Of a stretch of DNA of 64,000 bases, positions 8,496-15,746 are shown piece after piece. The notes under the pieces are model-generated. The model ran no database searches. It worked only from the letters and a program-made list of their open reading frames with translations, and was not told the origin of the DNA. A program made the translations under genes and the position numbers. Each line of letters starts with the position of its first letter. Position 1 is the first letter of the stretch. Source of the stretch: a bacterium (GTDB lineage Bacteria; UBP6; UBA1177); contig JAGCXM010000030.1 in NCBI GenBank assembly GCA_017961325.1, positions 1 through 64,000 of the forward strand, written 5' to 3'.

Positions 8496-8981
8496 ATGAA
8501 ACAATTCTGCCTGCTTTTAATACTTTTTGCTTTTTCGTTTCAGCTTTTTGCTGAAGAAAGCACCGTCGTCGAAACATACCATCCGCACAAAAAAGTGGGA
8601 ATTGCGCTCATCGTAACCGGAGCAGTCATTGCCGCAGGCGGAATCACCGGTTTTAGTCTGGCTTCTGACAAGGAGTTCGACAAATACAAAAAAATGAAGG
8701 ATTACGACAATGCTTTAGAGGCTGTAACGCATGGCGAGAAACAACAGGAATATCTTGATAGGGCGGACAGTTACCGCAAAAAAGCGAATACTTACCGCTC
8801 TCTTGAAATTGTGACTGGAGTTATAGGTTTTGAAATGCTGCTGACCAGAATCATAGTGGCTGCGGTCAGGGAGGAGAAGAAAGCTGAAAATGTTTCTCTT
8901 ACCGACATTTCACTAACACCTTTGATACACCGACATATTATGTCCGCTGCGTCCGCTGACAGCAGCATTTTTCGGAGGTGA
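8496..8981 (+). CDS. Small exported/membrane protein of unknown function
   Basis: A 161-residue protein with a clear signal peptide (residues 1-19, ending LFAEES). It has two further hydrophobic stretches: residues 31-55 (VGIALIVTGAVIAAGGITGF) and 105-127. A charged segment (DKYKKMKDYDNALEAVTHG) joins them. The pattern resembles small envelope proteins whose last strand returns to the membrane. The C-terminal 25 residues look out of character. In the +1 frame from about 8911 the DNA reads NTFDTPTYYVRC, more like a terminal beta strand, so a frameshift is possible but unproven. The gene overlaps the thiL ribosome site. Confidence 0.55.
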   Translation: MKQFCLLLILFAFSFQLFAEESTVVETYHPHKKVGIALIVTGAVIAAGGITGFSLASDKEFDKYKKMKDYDNALEAVTHGEKQQEYLDRADSYRKKANTYRSLEIVTGVIGFEMLLTRIIVAAVREEKKAENVSLTDISLTPLIHRHIMSAASADSSIFRR

Positions 8982-8983
8982 AA

Positions 8984-9889
8984 ATGCTGAACAACAGAGA
9001 GTGGGAACTCATAAATTTCGCTAAAGGTTCGGAAAACGCCTTCATCGGTGACGACTGCGCGGTCTGGGACGACAAATCGCTTGTCGTAACGACCGACCAC
9101 TTCTGCGAAAACGTTCACTTCGACCTTTCCTTCATGCCGCCGGAATCTGTTGGCTGGAGGCTTATGGCGGCGAATGCAAGTGATATAATTGCGATGGGAT
9201 CGCGTCCCACGCACTATCTTCTGAACATTGCTGTGCCTGAAAACGGTTTTGAAAACGCGAAAAAAATGATAAGGGGTATTCAGGATTTTGCGGAAAAATA
9301 CGGAATCGCTCTTTTGGGCGGAGACACGACAGCCGCTGAAAAATTTTCTCTCGGCGTAACCATGTTCGGTGAAAAACCGGAAAAACCGCTTCTGCGCAGT
9401 GCCGCGAAACCGGGCGATTTCGTCTATCTGGCGGCGGAAACGGGACTTTCGCTCTGCGGTTTCAAAGCTTTGAAGCAAAATCTGAAGGGTTTTGAAAATT
9501 CAGCCGGGCGATTTCTCCGTCCTGACCCGTTCTTGCATATTCCTAATAAAATCAATGAGCTGAATGCTGCGATCGACATAAGCGATTCGCTTCTCAGCGA
9601 GCTGAATCTTATTTGCACCCTGTCAGATGTTTCGATGAAAATCGACTTTGACAGAATTCCGATAAATAAGGAAGTCGCTGAATACAGCAGACTTTTTTCT
9701 TTTCCGCTTGAAAATCTCGTTTTCGGCAGCGGAGAAGAGTTCATTATGCTTTTTACGGCCGATCATAAAATTGACGGCGCTTTTGAAATAGGCAAAGTTT
9801 TTTGCAAAAAGGAGCGGCAGCTTGAAATCGTTTCCAAAAATCGCACTATTGATATTGATTCAATTAGGCTTTTTTCTCATTTCGGCTGA
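8984..9889 (+). CDS. thiL: Thiamine-monophosphate kinase
   Basis: ThiL phosphorylates thiamine monophosphate to thiamine pyrophosphate with ATP. The 301-residue sequence carries the family landmarks: FIGDDCAVW, TTDHFCENVHFDL, a GW..mAaNaSDIIAMGS segment with catalytic/metal Asp residues, and LGGDTTAAEKFSLGVT. A PurM/AIR-synthase-like C-terminal half includes AAIDISDSLLSEL and FGSGEEFIMLF. ATG 8984 follows GGAGGTG at the ideal spacing. The following gene starts inside its 3' end. No other thiamine genes are near. Confidence 0.92.
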   Translation: MLNNREWELINFAKGSENAFIGDDCAVWDDKSLVVTTDHFCENVHFDLSFMPPESVGWRLMAANASDIIAMGSRPTHYLLNIAVPENGFENAKKMIRGIQDFAEKYGIALLGGDTTAAEKFSLGVTMFGEKPEKPLLRSAAKPGDFVYLAAETGLSLCGFKALKQNLKGFENSAGRFLRPDPFLHIPNKINELNAAIDISDSLLSELNLICTLSDVSMKIDFDRIPINKEVAEYSRLFSFPLENLVFGSGEEFIMLFTADHKIDGAFEIGKVFCKKERQLEIVSKNRTIDIDSIRLFSHFG

Positions 9890-10274
9890 AGAGATCTGCG
9901 GATACCGGAAAGAGGCTGCCGTTGAAATAACATCGTCGGTCGGAGAAAAAAAATTCTTTTTCACGGGCATTGCTGAAACTGACGCCGAACACGAAAAAGG
10001 GTTGATGTACTGCAAAGAAATGGAAAAAAATCAAGGTCTTTTCTTTATTTTTGAAGAAGAAAAACCGCATTTTTTCTGGATGAAGAACACTTTAATCGAG
10101 CTTGCCGTGATTTTTATCGACAGGGATTTCAACGTCGTTGCCGTTCGCCGCGGAGTTCCGCTCAGCAAAACGACGCTTCCGAGCATAAAACCAGTAAAAT
10201 TCGTTCTGGAAGTGAACTGGGAAGCGGGAAAATCCGTACTCCCGGGTGACAGAATCAAGCTGAAAATGCTATAA
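9822..10274 (+). CDS. DUF192 family exported protein
   Basis: A 150-residue protein beginning with TTG at 9822, 7 nt after GGAG, inside the end of thiL (68-nt overlap). A signal peptide covers residues 1-22. The remainder is a full DUF192 domain: E..HEKGLMYCKEM, GLFFIFEEEKPHFFWMKNTLIELAVIFID, and the terminal VLPGDRIKL strand. DUF192 proteins are small beta-barrel-like envelope proteins of unknown reaction. Overlap with thiL suggests translational coupling rather than shared function. Confidence 0.85.
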   Translation: MKSFPKIALLILIQLGFFLISAEEICGYRKEAAVEITSSVGEKKFFFTGIAETDAEHEKGLMYCKEMEKNQGLFFIFEEEKPHFFWMKNTLIELAVIFIDRDFNVVAVRRGVPLSKTTLPSIKPVKFVLEVNWEAGKSVLPGDRIKLKML

Positions 10275-10292
10275 TAACGTGTATAACGCGAA

Positions 10293-11234
10293 TCAGAGCG
10301 GAACTTTCGTATTTTCCAGAATCGAAAGGACGACATTTTCTTTTGAAATCCCCGAAACGAAAGACGAACTGTCAAGAATCAGCCTGTGTGCAATTACCTG
10401 AACCGCATTTGAAAGAATGTCGTCGGGAATTACGAAACCTCGTCCGTCGAAAGCAGCCGTCGCCTGAGCCGTTTTCATCAGTGCGAGCGCCGCACGCGGA
10501 CTTGCACCGAGTTTGACGTTGGGAGCGTTTCTCGTGGAATCTATTAATTTTATTATGAAATATTTGAGTTCATCGCTTACTTCTATTTTTTCAACCGCGC
10601 GGATTGCGGACAAAACTTCGTCAAACGAAACGACCGGTTTTAAATTTTCAAGCTCTTCTGCAAAGCCCCTGCCGTTCAGAATCTCCATTTCGGCTTCGGT
10701 CGAAACATAACCGAGCGAAAGCTTCATCGCAAAACGGTCCATCTGCGATTCCGGCAGAGTATATGTTCCTTTTGACTCGATGTTGTTCTGCGTCGCAATC
10801 ACGAAAAAGGGTTTCTGCAGCGCAAACTGACCTGCATCGGTGCTGACCTGACCTTCGCCCATCGCTTCGAGCATTGCCGACTGCGTTCTCGGAGAGGCAC
10901 GGTTGACTTCGTCGGCGAGGACGATGTTTGCGAAAATCGGTCCCTGCTTGAACTCGAAAGCACGTGTCTGCGGATTGAAAACCGAAATTCCGGTAATGTC
11001 GGCCGGCATCAGATCCGGAGTGAACTGCACGCGGTTGAATTTCATTGCCAGAGATTTCGCCAGAGCCTTGGCTAAAGTCGTTTTGCCGGTTCCCGGAACA
11101 TCTTCCAAAAGCAGATGTCCGCCTGAAAAGAAGGCGCAGACCGTCTTCGTCAGAACAGAGTCATGTCCTTTCACCAGCTTGGCGATGTTGTTTTTAACAC
11201 CGTTCAGAATCTGCTGCAATTCAATCTTGTCCAT
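10293..11234 (-). CDS. MoxR-type AAA+ ATPase
   Basis: A 313-residue AAA+ chaperone-like ATPase. Walker A is at residues 37-45 (VPGTGKTTL), Walker B at VLADEVNRA, sensor 1 at FVIATQNN, and the MoxR lid domain is intact (ASPRAALALMKTAQA). MoxR ATPases typically work with a DUF58 and VWA-domain protein, but neither is adjacent. ATG 11234 lies after GGGGGA. It is convergent with the DUF192 gene and lies downstream of a terminator that isolates it from the Ala-rich lipoprotein. Confidence 0.9.
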   Translation of the reverse strand: MDKIELQQILNGVKNNIAKLVKGHDSVLTKTVCAFFSGGHLLLEDVPGTGKTTLAKALAKSLAMKFNRVQFTPDLMPADITGISVFNPQTRAFEFKQGPIFANIVLADEVNRASPRTQSAMLEAMGEGQVSTDAGQFALQKPFFVIATQNNIESKGTYTLPESQMDRFAMKLSLGYVSTEAEMEILNGRGFAEELENLKPVVSFDEVLSAIRAVEKIEVSDELKYFIIKLIDSTRNAPNVKLGASPRAALALMKTAQATAAFDGRGFVIPDDILSNAVQVIAHRLILDSSSFVSGISKENVVLSILENTKVPL

Positions 11235-11256
11235 TGTTCCCCCGATAGAAAAACGA

Positions 11257-11307
11257 TAAAAAAAACCCTGTTTCAAAAACCGAAGTTCTCAAAACAGGGT
11301 AAAAAAA
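11257..11307 (-). terminator. Rho-independent terminator downstream of the Ala-rich lipoprotein
   Basis: Inverted repeat ACCCTGTTT (11265-11273) / AAACAGGGT (11292-11300) with an 18-nt loop. On the minus strand the stem is followed by a run of Ts (11264-11257). A-rich flanks on the other side could make it bidirectional. Confidence 0.75.
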
Positions 11308-11324
11308 TAGAAACCGCTAATTGC

Positions 11325-11573
11325 TTATTCAGCAGCTTCTGCGGGAGCTTCTTCAGCAGCAGGAGCTTCTTCAGCAGCAGGAGCTTCTTCAGCAGCCGGA
11401 GCTTCTTCAGCAGCAGGTGCTTCAGCAGCCGGAGCTTCAGCAGCAGGAGCTTCAGCCTGAGCTTCAGCAGCGGGTGCCTGAGCAGCTTCCGGAGCCTGTT
11501 CAGCTTTCTTTTCTGCTGAACCGCAGGAAACAGCAAAAAACAGAGCAAAAAGTGCGATAGCGAGAAATTTCAT
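11325..11573 (-). CDS. Small Ala/Pro/Glu-repeat lipoprotein
   Basis: An 82-residue lipoprotein: signal peptide MKFLAIALFALFFAVSC with lipobox AVSC, then GSAEKKAEQ. The rest is built of EEAPAA and EAPAA units to the last codon. The start is ATG 11573 after GGAGG; the 31 upstream codons have no support. It resembles Pro-Ala-Glu spacer proteins that bridge or fill the periplasm. No folded domain is present. The repeat number may vary between strains. Confidence 0.75.
   Translation of the reverse strand: MKFLAIALFALFFAVSCGSAEKKAEQAPEAAQAPAAEAQAEAPAAEAPAAEAPAAEEAPAAEEAPAAEEAPAAEEAPAEAAE
11334..11475 (-). repeat. Tandem 18-bp and 15-bp repeats coding EEAPAA / EAPAA
   Basis: Four near-identical 18-bp units (GGAGCTTCTTCAGCAGCA on the plus strand) are followed by several 15-bp units lacking one codon, in frame within the small lipoprotein. 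Confidence 0.85.
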
Positions 11574-11637
11574 TTTTTCCTCCAATCTTTCGGTTAAAAA
11601 ATCACGCCGCGAAAATTTAACGCGGCAAAAACGCGCC

Positions 11638-11666
11638 TGTATATCACTTTTTTTGAAAAAGTCCAA
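11638..11666 (-). promoter_or_regulatory. Promoter of the Ala-rich lipoprotein
   Basis: Minus strand TTGGAC, 17-nt spacer, TATACA. Confidence 0.5.
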
Positions 11667-11743
11667 TAAATTAAGAAATAGATTTAAAAAATCTTGGAAA
11701 GTACTTTAGCCGGATGTTTGTTGAACTGTGTTTTTTTAAAATA

Positions 11744-11771
11744 TTGAAAAACAAGTTGAGTCCCGTATAGT
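11744..11771 (+). promoter_or_regulatory. Promoter of udk-nth
   Basis: TTGAAA (11744-11749), 16-nt spacer, TATAGT (11766-11771), 27 nt before the udk ATG. Confidence 0.6.
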
Positions 11772-11798
11772 ATTCCGGTTATTTTGGGGGAGGTAGAC

Positions 11799-12437
11799 AT
11801 GCCGCTTTTTATCGGAATCGCCGGAGGTTCAGGCTCCGGAAAAACAACCGTCGCGAAAAACATCAAGCAGGCTTTTTCCAATGACGAAAGAGTCGTAATC
11901 ATCGAAATGGACAGTTATTACAAGGACTTGTCCGGAAAAACTTTAGAAGAACGAGAGAAAAACAACTACGATATTCCGGATGCGATCGATTTTCCGCTTC
12001 TGCAGCGGCAGCTCAACGATTTAAAGGCGAACAAGCCGATATACAAGCCGGTTTACGACTTTGTAACCCATTCGAGAATGAAGGAGTCCGAGCTTATCGA
12101 GCCGGCTGACATCGTCGTTCTTGAAGGAATAATGACTTTTCATGATGAAACTGTGAGAAATATGCTCGACATCAAAATTTTCGTTGATACCGACGCCGAT
12201 ATCCGTCTTATACGCAGAATCAGGCGCGACATGGAGCAGCGCGGCCGCTCGTTCGATGAGATCCGCGAGCGTTATTTCACGATGGTGCGTCCCGCTTACC
12301 GTGATTTTGTCAAGCCGACGATGCGTTTCGCCGATCTCGTTATTCCGGAAGGCGGTCAGAATTCGGTTGCAGTAGACATCATCGTCTCGAAAATCTCGCA
12401 CTGGCTTTCAGACAAGGAAAAACCGTTGAAAAAATGA
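11799..12437 (+). CDS. udk: Uridine kinase
   Basis: Phosphorylates uridine or cytidine in pyrimidine salvage. The 212-residue protein begins MPLFIGIAGGSGSGKTT (P-loop). It contains DSYYKDL, the YDIPDAIDFPLL substrate segment, VLEGIMTF, and the lid motif RRIRRDMEQRGRS. ATG 11799 follows GGGGGAGGT; the longer frame from 11784 starts inside that site. Its stop overlaps the nth start (ATGA), so the two genes are co-translated. Confidence 0.93.
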   Translation: MPLFIGIAGGSGSGKTTVAKNIKQAFSNDERVVIIEMDSYYKDLSGKTLEEREKNNYDIPDAIDFPLLQRQLNDLKANKPIYKPVYDFVTHSRMKESELIEPADIVVLEGIMTFHDETVRNMLDIKIFVDTDADIRLIRRIRRDMEQRGRSFDEIRERYFTMVRPAYRDFVKPTMRFADLVIPEGGQNSVAVDIIVSKISHWLSDKEKPLKK

Positions 12438-13093
12438 GAGAATTGAAAAAAATTTCTGTTGACGAAGCCTTTGCCGCGCTTCGCAGGTGGGTTAAGGAAC
12501 TTGATTATGCTCCGGTAATCGATCTGATGGCGGCCGGGCACGACTCTCCGTGGAAACTTCTCGCATCTACAATGCTTTCTGCGAGGACGAAGGATGCCGT
12601 TACGACGAAAGCGTCGAAATCGCTGTTTTCACGCGCCGACACGCCCGAAAAAACGGCGGAACTTTCAGTTGAAGAGCTCGCGGAACTCATCTATCCCGTC
12701 GGTTTTTACAGGACGAAAGCGGAAAATCTCAAAAAACTGGCTCAAGCTGTCGTTGCAAGGTTCGGCGGAGTCGTTCCGCAGACGCTCGAAGAACTCACGA
12801 CACTTCCGGGAGTAGGGGTGAAGACGGCTTCGCTCGTTCTCATCAAGGCTTTCGGCAAATACGAAATCTGCGTAGATACTCACGTTCACCGCATCTCGAA
12901 CATGTGGGGGCTCGTTTCGACGAAAACGCCTGAAGAAACGAGGGCCGAACTCAAAAAAACTCTTCCGAAAAAATACTGGAAGGAGATAAATCAGGAACTC
13001 GTCACGCTCGGGCAGACCGTCTGCCGGCCGGCAAAACACGAATGCGGCAAATGTCCGCTCAAAGAAATCTGTCCCGCGGCGGAATCACACTGA
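12434..13093 (+). CDS. nth: Endonuclease III (DNA glycosylase/AP lyase)
   Basis: Removes oxidised pyrimidines and cleaves the abasic site. The 219-residue protein has LLASTMLSARTKD and the helix-hairpin-helix LPGVGVKTA with the catalytic Lys. It also has the catalytic Asp in VDTHVHR and a complete 4Fe-4S motif CX6CX2CX5C near the end (CRPAKHECGKCPLKEIC). Overlaps udk by 4 nt. Placement behind a salvage kinase is a common housekeeping arrangement with no obvious functional link. Confidence 0.94.
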   Translation: MRELKKISVDEAFAALRRWVKELDYAPVIDLMAAGHDSPWKLLASTMLSARTKDAVTTKASKSLFSRADTPEKTAELSVEELAELIYPVGFYRTKAENLKKLAQAVVARFGGVVPQTLEELTTLPGVGVKTASLVLIKAFGKYEICVDTHVHRISNMWGLVSTKTPEETRAELKKTLPKKYWKEINQELVTLGQTVCRPAKHECGKCPLKEICPAAESH

Positions 13094-13145
13094 CTTTAAT
13101 ACAAAAAAGTAGGATAAACGAACAACGAATTCAAGGTGAAAGAGA

Positions 13146-13262
13146 TTAATCAGGCTGACTCGCAATCAATTCCTTTTGATTGTCGTTGAATTTATCCTGA
13201 TTTTTTAAATGCTGGATCGCCAGAATCAAACCAAGAAATCTGTCAGTATCGGACTTTTTCAC
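13146..13262 (-). pseudogene. Truncated copy of the N-terminus of the neighbouring zinc-ribbon gene
   Basis: Beginning at a GTG (13262) the minus strand reads 38 codons ending in TAA. They include LAIQHLKNQDKFNDNQKELIA, closely similar to LAIQHLENQDKINDYQRKLIA at the start of the intact gene that ends 9 nt upstream. The copy lacks the zinc ribbons and membrane segment and has no usable ribosome site. It is most simply a leftover of a partial tandem duplication. Confidence 0.65.
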
Positions 13263-13271
13263 TCCTGAAAA

Positions 13272-13814
13272 TTAGTGTGCCAAGAACCAGATGACTACAG
13301 CTGCAATCATTAAAATCGCTACCGCTGCGCACCAGATATTTTCCTTTCTATCCTGTGATTTAAGTTCTTTTTTATATGCGGCAATCTGTTTTTCCCGTTC
13401 TTTTTCCTCTTCGCACACTTTCTGTTCCTTTATCGTTTCAAGCAGCAGAATGAAGCGGAGTCTCTCAAAATAAAGTATTTCTTCCTCTGAAAACTCTATT
13501 TTCTTTCCGCATTTTGCGCAGAACACCATTCCGGCATCGAGAAATTCGCCGCACGAGCATTGGTGGCGTTTCATGCCGCAGACATGGCAGAACGAAGAAC
13601 CATCTTTCAGAATATTTCCGCAGCGGGCGCATTTTCTGACCAGCGATTCCTGAAGGACGTCAAGCTGTCTTCTTATTTCCTCCGCAATACCGCTTAGATT
13701 GGAGTTCAATTCGTCCTGATTCGCGATCAATTTTCTCTGATAGTCGTTGATTTTATCCTGATTTTCTAAATGCTGGATCGCCAGCAACCAAGCGGCACCT
13801 TTTTCGAGAGACAT
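13272..13814 (-). CDS. Double zinc-ribbon membrane-anchored protein
   Basis: A 180-residue protein. Residues 1-58 are helical and polar. Residues 61-105 hold three Cys-pair knuckles (CARCGNIL, CHVCGMKRHQCSCG, CAKCGKKI), a double zinc-ribbon arrangement. Residues 110-155 are a charged helix, and 158-178 are a C-terminal membrane anchor (WCAAVAILMIAAVVIWFL). AGGAG precedes ATG 13814. No enzyme domain is visible. It faces the 77-residue gene across a shared -35 element, and a broken copy of its 5' end follows it. Confidence 0.65.
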   Translation of the reverse strand: MSLEKGAAWLLAIQHLENQDKINDYQRKLIANQDELNSNLSGIAEEIRRQLDVLQESLVRKCARCGNILKDGSSFCHVCGMKRHQCSCGEFLDAGMVFCAKCGKKIEFSEEEILYFERLRFILLLETIKEQKVCEEEKEREKQIAAYKKELKSQDRKENIWCAAVAILMIAAVVIWFLAH

Positions 13815-13844
13815 TTTGAACTCCTAAATTAAATAAAACGGTAG

Positions 13845-13894
13845 ATTTTACACAAAACGAGATTTTTTGCAATCAAAAAATTGTCAGCTACAAT
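13845..13894. promoter_or_regulatory. Divergent promoters sharing one palindromic -35
   Basis: TTGCAA at 13867-13872 is its own reverse complement. Leftwards, 16 nt away, is TAAAAT on the minus strand (13850-13845). Rightwards, 16 nt away, is TACAAT (13889-13894). The two promoters would serve the zinc-ribbon gene and the 77-residue gene and should compete for polymerase. Confidence 0.55.
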
Positions 13895-13926
13895 ATTGCC
13901 ACTTGAGTGGAAAAAGGAGGACGAGA

Positions 13927-14160
13927 ATGAGTAAGGAAAATGCTGAAATTAGAACAGATGGTTTTTTTGAGAAGCGGCATCCTGAAGATAAAATATGGTG
14001 GTACAATGATGGTTCTGTTGGAACCCTTGCTTTCAGCTTCGATAAAAAAAGAATTATAAATCTTTTTTCCGGCTATCCATGGGAGCTGACGAAAGAAGAA
14101 AAAGAGCTCTTCGATAAAGAAAATCCTTACTGGGCTGACTTCTTCAGTGACAGAAAATAA
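13927..14160 (+). CDS. Small cytoplasmic protein, possible immunity-type partner
   Basis: A 77-residue acidic protein from ATG 13927, preceded by AAAGGAGG. The core WWYNDGSVGTLAFSFDKK, then NLFSGYPWELTKEEKELFDKE and NPYWADFF, resembles a small conserved family (I recall DUF7675) often found near toxins; I cannot verify this. It ends 1 nt from the stop of the MuF-toxin-like gene on the opposite strand. Its place suggests an immunity protein, but convergent orientation is atypical. Confidence 0.5.
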   Translation: MSKENAEIRTDGFFEKRHPEDKIWWYNDGSVGTLAFSFDKKRIINLFSGYPWELTKEEKELFDKENPYWADFFSDRK

Positions 14161-14161
14161 T

Positions 14162-15481
14162 TTATTTTTCGTATCCTTTAGAACCTTTCAATTCTTTGTT
14201 TTTATAAGTGTTTAAATAACCTAAAAGTTCTCGAAATTCAGGTTTGTTTTTTAAGTCAGTAATATCAAATAAACAATCATTAGTGTAGTAATGTTTTTCA
14301 TTTTCCAAATTGACGTGTTTTGCATAAAAACGGTATTCCAAAACTGTTTCATTTAAAGGCTTAAAACCGTTTTTGTTACTACTTTGTAGCTCAAGATATT
14401 CGAGATTGTCATTTGTTTTTCTAACTATTGCGGCATGTCTGCCAGCTGCAAAAAAATATTCTTTACCCTCTTCTACCCGTTTTAGAGTGTCTATAGCATC
14501 AGGCAGACTTTTTGAGCTGAGATTATAATGAGCACCCGCTATTTTACACAAAACTTTTGAACTATAAGAAAAAAACAATCTTGATTTTCCACCGCGAAAA
14601 TCCAAAACATTAAAGCCAAGTTTATTGCCGATATAAGACAGTGCTAAAGATACGCAGGATCCATTTGTTAGGTCTCCCCCGCTTAATTTTTTAATGATAT
14701 CTTCTTCCGTCAATTCCTTTTTTAGCTGTTCAACTTCGCGATATTTGATATTAAAATCTTTTATCGCTTCCCAGCCCTTTTGGTTTGTTTGTGAAATTAT
14801 TTTGTTAATAAGCGGCTTTTCCCATGCCGTCGGATCCTTCCCTGCTCCTAATTCCTCAAATTTCGCTTTCAGTTCCGGATCTTTGCCGTCATCGTGCGGC
14901 TGGTAGGTGCTGCGTCCGGGGTTGTAGTTCCAGCCGACATCGGTCTGGATGATTTTGCCGTTTGTGCGGTAAACTTTGCCCTGGACTTTTGTTCCGTCGG
15001 GAAGTTCGGCGGTTGCGTTTCTGAGTTTGCCGGCAGAGTTTTCGACGGTGAGTCCGAGGCGGTCAAGATCCTTTTGAGAGAGGGATTTGACGGTGCAGCG
15101 GCAGTTCCAGCCGTTGGGAGGGAAAAAGTTTTCCCAAAAGGGATCGTCGTGACGGAATACCTTGCCGTGGAGTTCTTTGTGCTCCTTCCGGGTGCGGTCA
15201 TCCATAACGGCAATATATTGCCAGTATGGACGGAACGCAGCGTTATCTTCAAGGTTTGCGTAACGACCGGCTTGATAGGATGTTCTTAGATTGGTTGTAT
15301 AGATTTTTTCAAGGCGGCGGACACTGCCTAACTGCACTTCTTTGGTCGGATCGGACGGATCGGGAACTTTTCCCCACCATCCTTTCTTCTGTAAAAGGGG
15401 TTTTAATTCCTTTTGAAACTGTTTTAAAGTGGTTCCTTCGTCGATGGCTTTCTGGACGGCTGCGCGGATGTCTTTCAACAC
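14162..15481 (-). CDS. MuF-domain phage protein with toxin-like C-terminal domain (N-terminally truncated)
   Basis: A 439-residue protein. Residues 1-145 match the phage Mu gpF/SPP1 gp7 minor head domain (SVRRLEKIYTTNLRTSYQAG, PPNGWNCRCTVKSLS). Residues 150-260 are a linker. Residues 270-395 form a distinct domain with NGSCVSLAL (Cys276), VLDFRGGKSRLFFS, AAGRHAAIVRK (His349) and LEYLELQSS, which reads as a papain-like Cys-His fold. MuF proteins with variable toxic C-termini are known from temperate phages. The only start is GTG 15481 without a ribosome site, an in-frame stop lies 18 nt upstream, and the usual long N-terminus is missing. The gene is probably a remnant. No other phage genes are present. 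Confidence 0.65.
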   Translation of the reverse strand: MLKDIRAAVQKAIDEGTTLKQFQKELKPLLQKKGWWGKVPDPSDPTKEVQLGSVRRLEKIYTTNLRTSYQAGRYANLEDNAAFRPYWQYIAVMDDRTRKEHKELHGKVFRHDDPFWENFFPPNGWNCRCTVKSLSQKDLDRLGLTVENSAGKLRNATAELPDGTKVQGKVYRTNGKIIQTDVGWNYNPGRSTYQPHDDGKDPELKAKFEELGAGKDPTAWEKPLINKIISQTNQKGWEAIKDFNIKYREVEQLKKELTEEDIIKKLSGGDLTNGSCVSLALSYIGNKLGFNVLDFRGGKSRLFFSYSSKVLCKIAGAHYNLSSKSLPDAIDTLKRVEEGKEYFFAAGRHAAIVRKTNDNLEYLELQSSNKNGFKPLNETVLEYRFYAKHVNLENEKHYYTNDCLFDITDLKNKPEFRELLGYLNTYKNKELKGSKGYEK

Positions 15482-15483
15482 GT

Positions 15484-15654
15484 ATGAAATACGAAATCAA
15501 GTTCACGACTCAGTTCAAGAAAGATCCGAAACTGGCGAAAAAGCAAAACAAGGACTTGGACAAATTATTCGAAGTCATAAACACGCTTGCCGAAGGCGGC
15601 ACTTTGGAAACGAAATACCGAGACCATGAATCTAAAACTTGTTCACAGTCTTAA
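15484..15654 (+). pseudogene. Truncated yafQ-type toxin gene
   Basis: From ATG 15484 the frame encodes MKYEIKFTTQFKKDPKLAKK and DLDKLFEVINTLAEGGTL, ending KYRDHE. This is the first half of the YafQ mRNA-interferase family. After that it turns into SKTCSQS and stops. The half that carries the catalytic His residues is missing. No dinJ-type antitoxin precedes it; the other strand there is the 5' end of the MuF gene. Both genes appear cut at the same junction. Confidence 0.75.
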
Positions 15655-15678
15655 ACCTTTACCGGAATATTTCGCCGG

Positions 15679-15723
15679 TTAAGGGGGTAAAAATCGCAAA
15701 AAATTTAAAAGTTACCCCCTTAA
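15679..15723. repeat. Perfect 12-bp inverted repeat
   Basis: TTAAGGGGGTAA (15679-15690) and TTACCCCCTTAA (15712-15723) flank a 21-nt A-rich loop. A degenerate third copy of one arm (ACCCCGTTAA) follows near 15734-15743. It lies between the broken yafQ and the end of msrA. It could terminate msrA or mark an old element end; the T-run expected of a classical terminator is poor. Confidence 0.6.
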
Positions 15724-15746
15724 CTTGAAAAATACCCCGTTAAATT

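Noticed and set aside
11334-11475. CRISPR-like or mobile repeat
   Set aside because: The 18- and 15-bp units are contiguous and encode an Ala/Pro/Glu spacer of a lipoprotein.
14162-15481. Complete prophage
   Set aside because: Only the MuF-domain gene is phage-related; no integrase, terminase, portal or tail gene is present around it.
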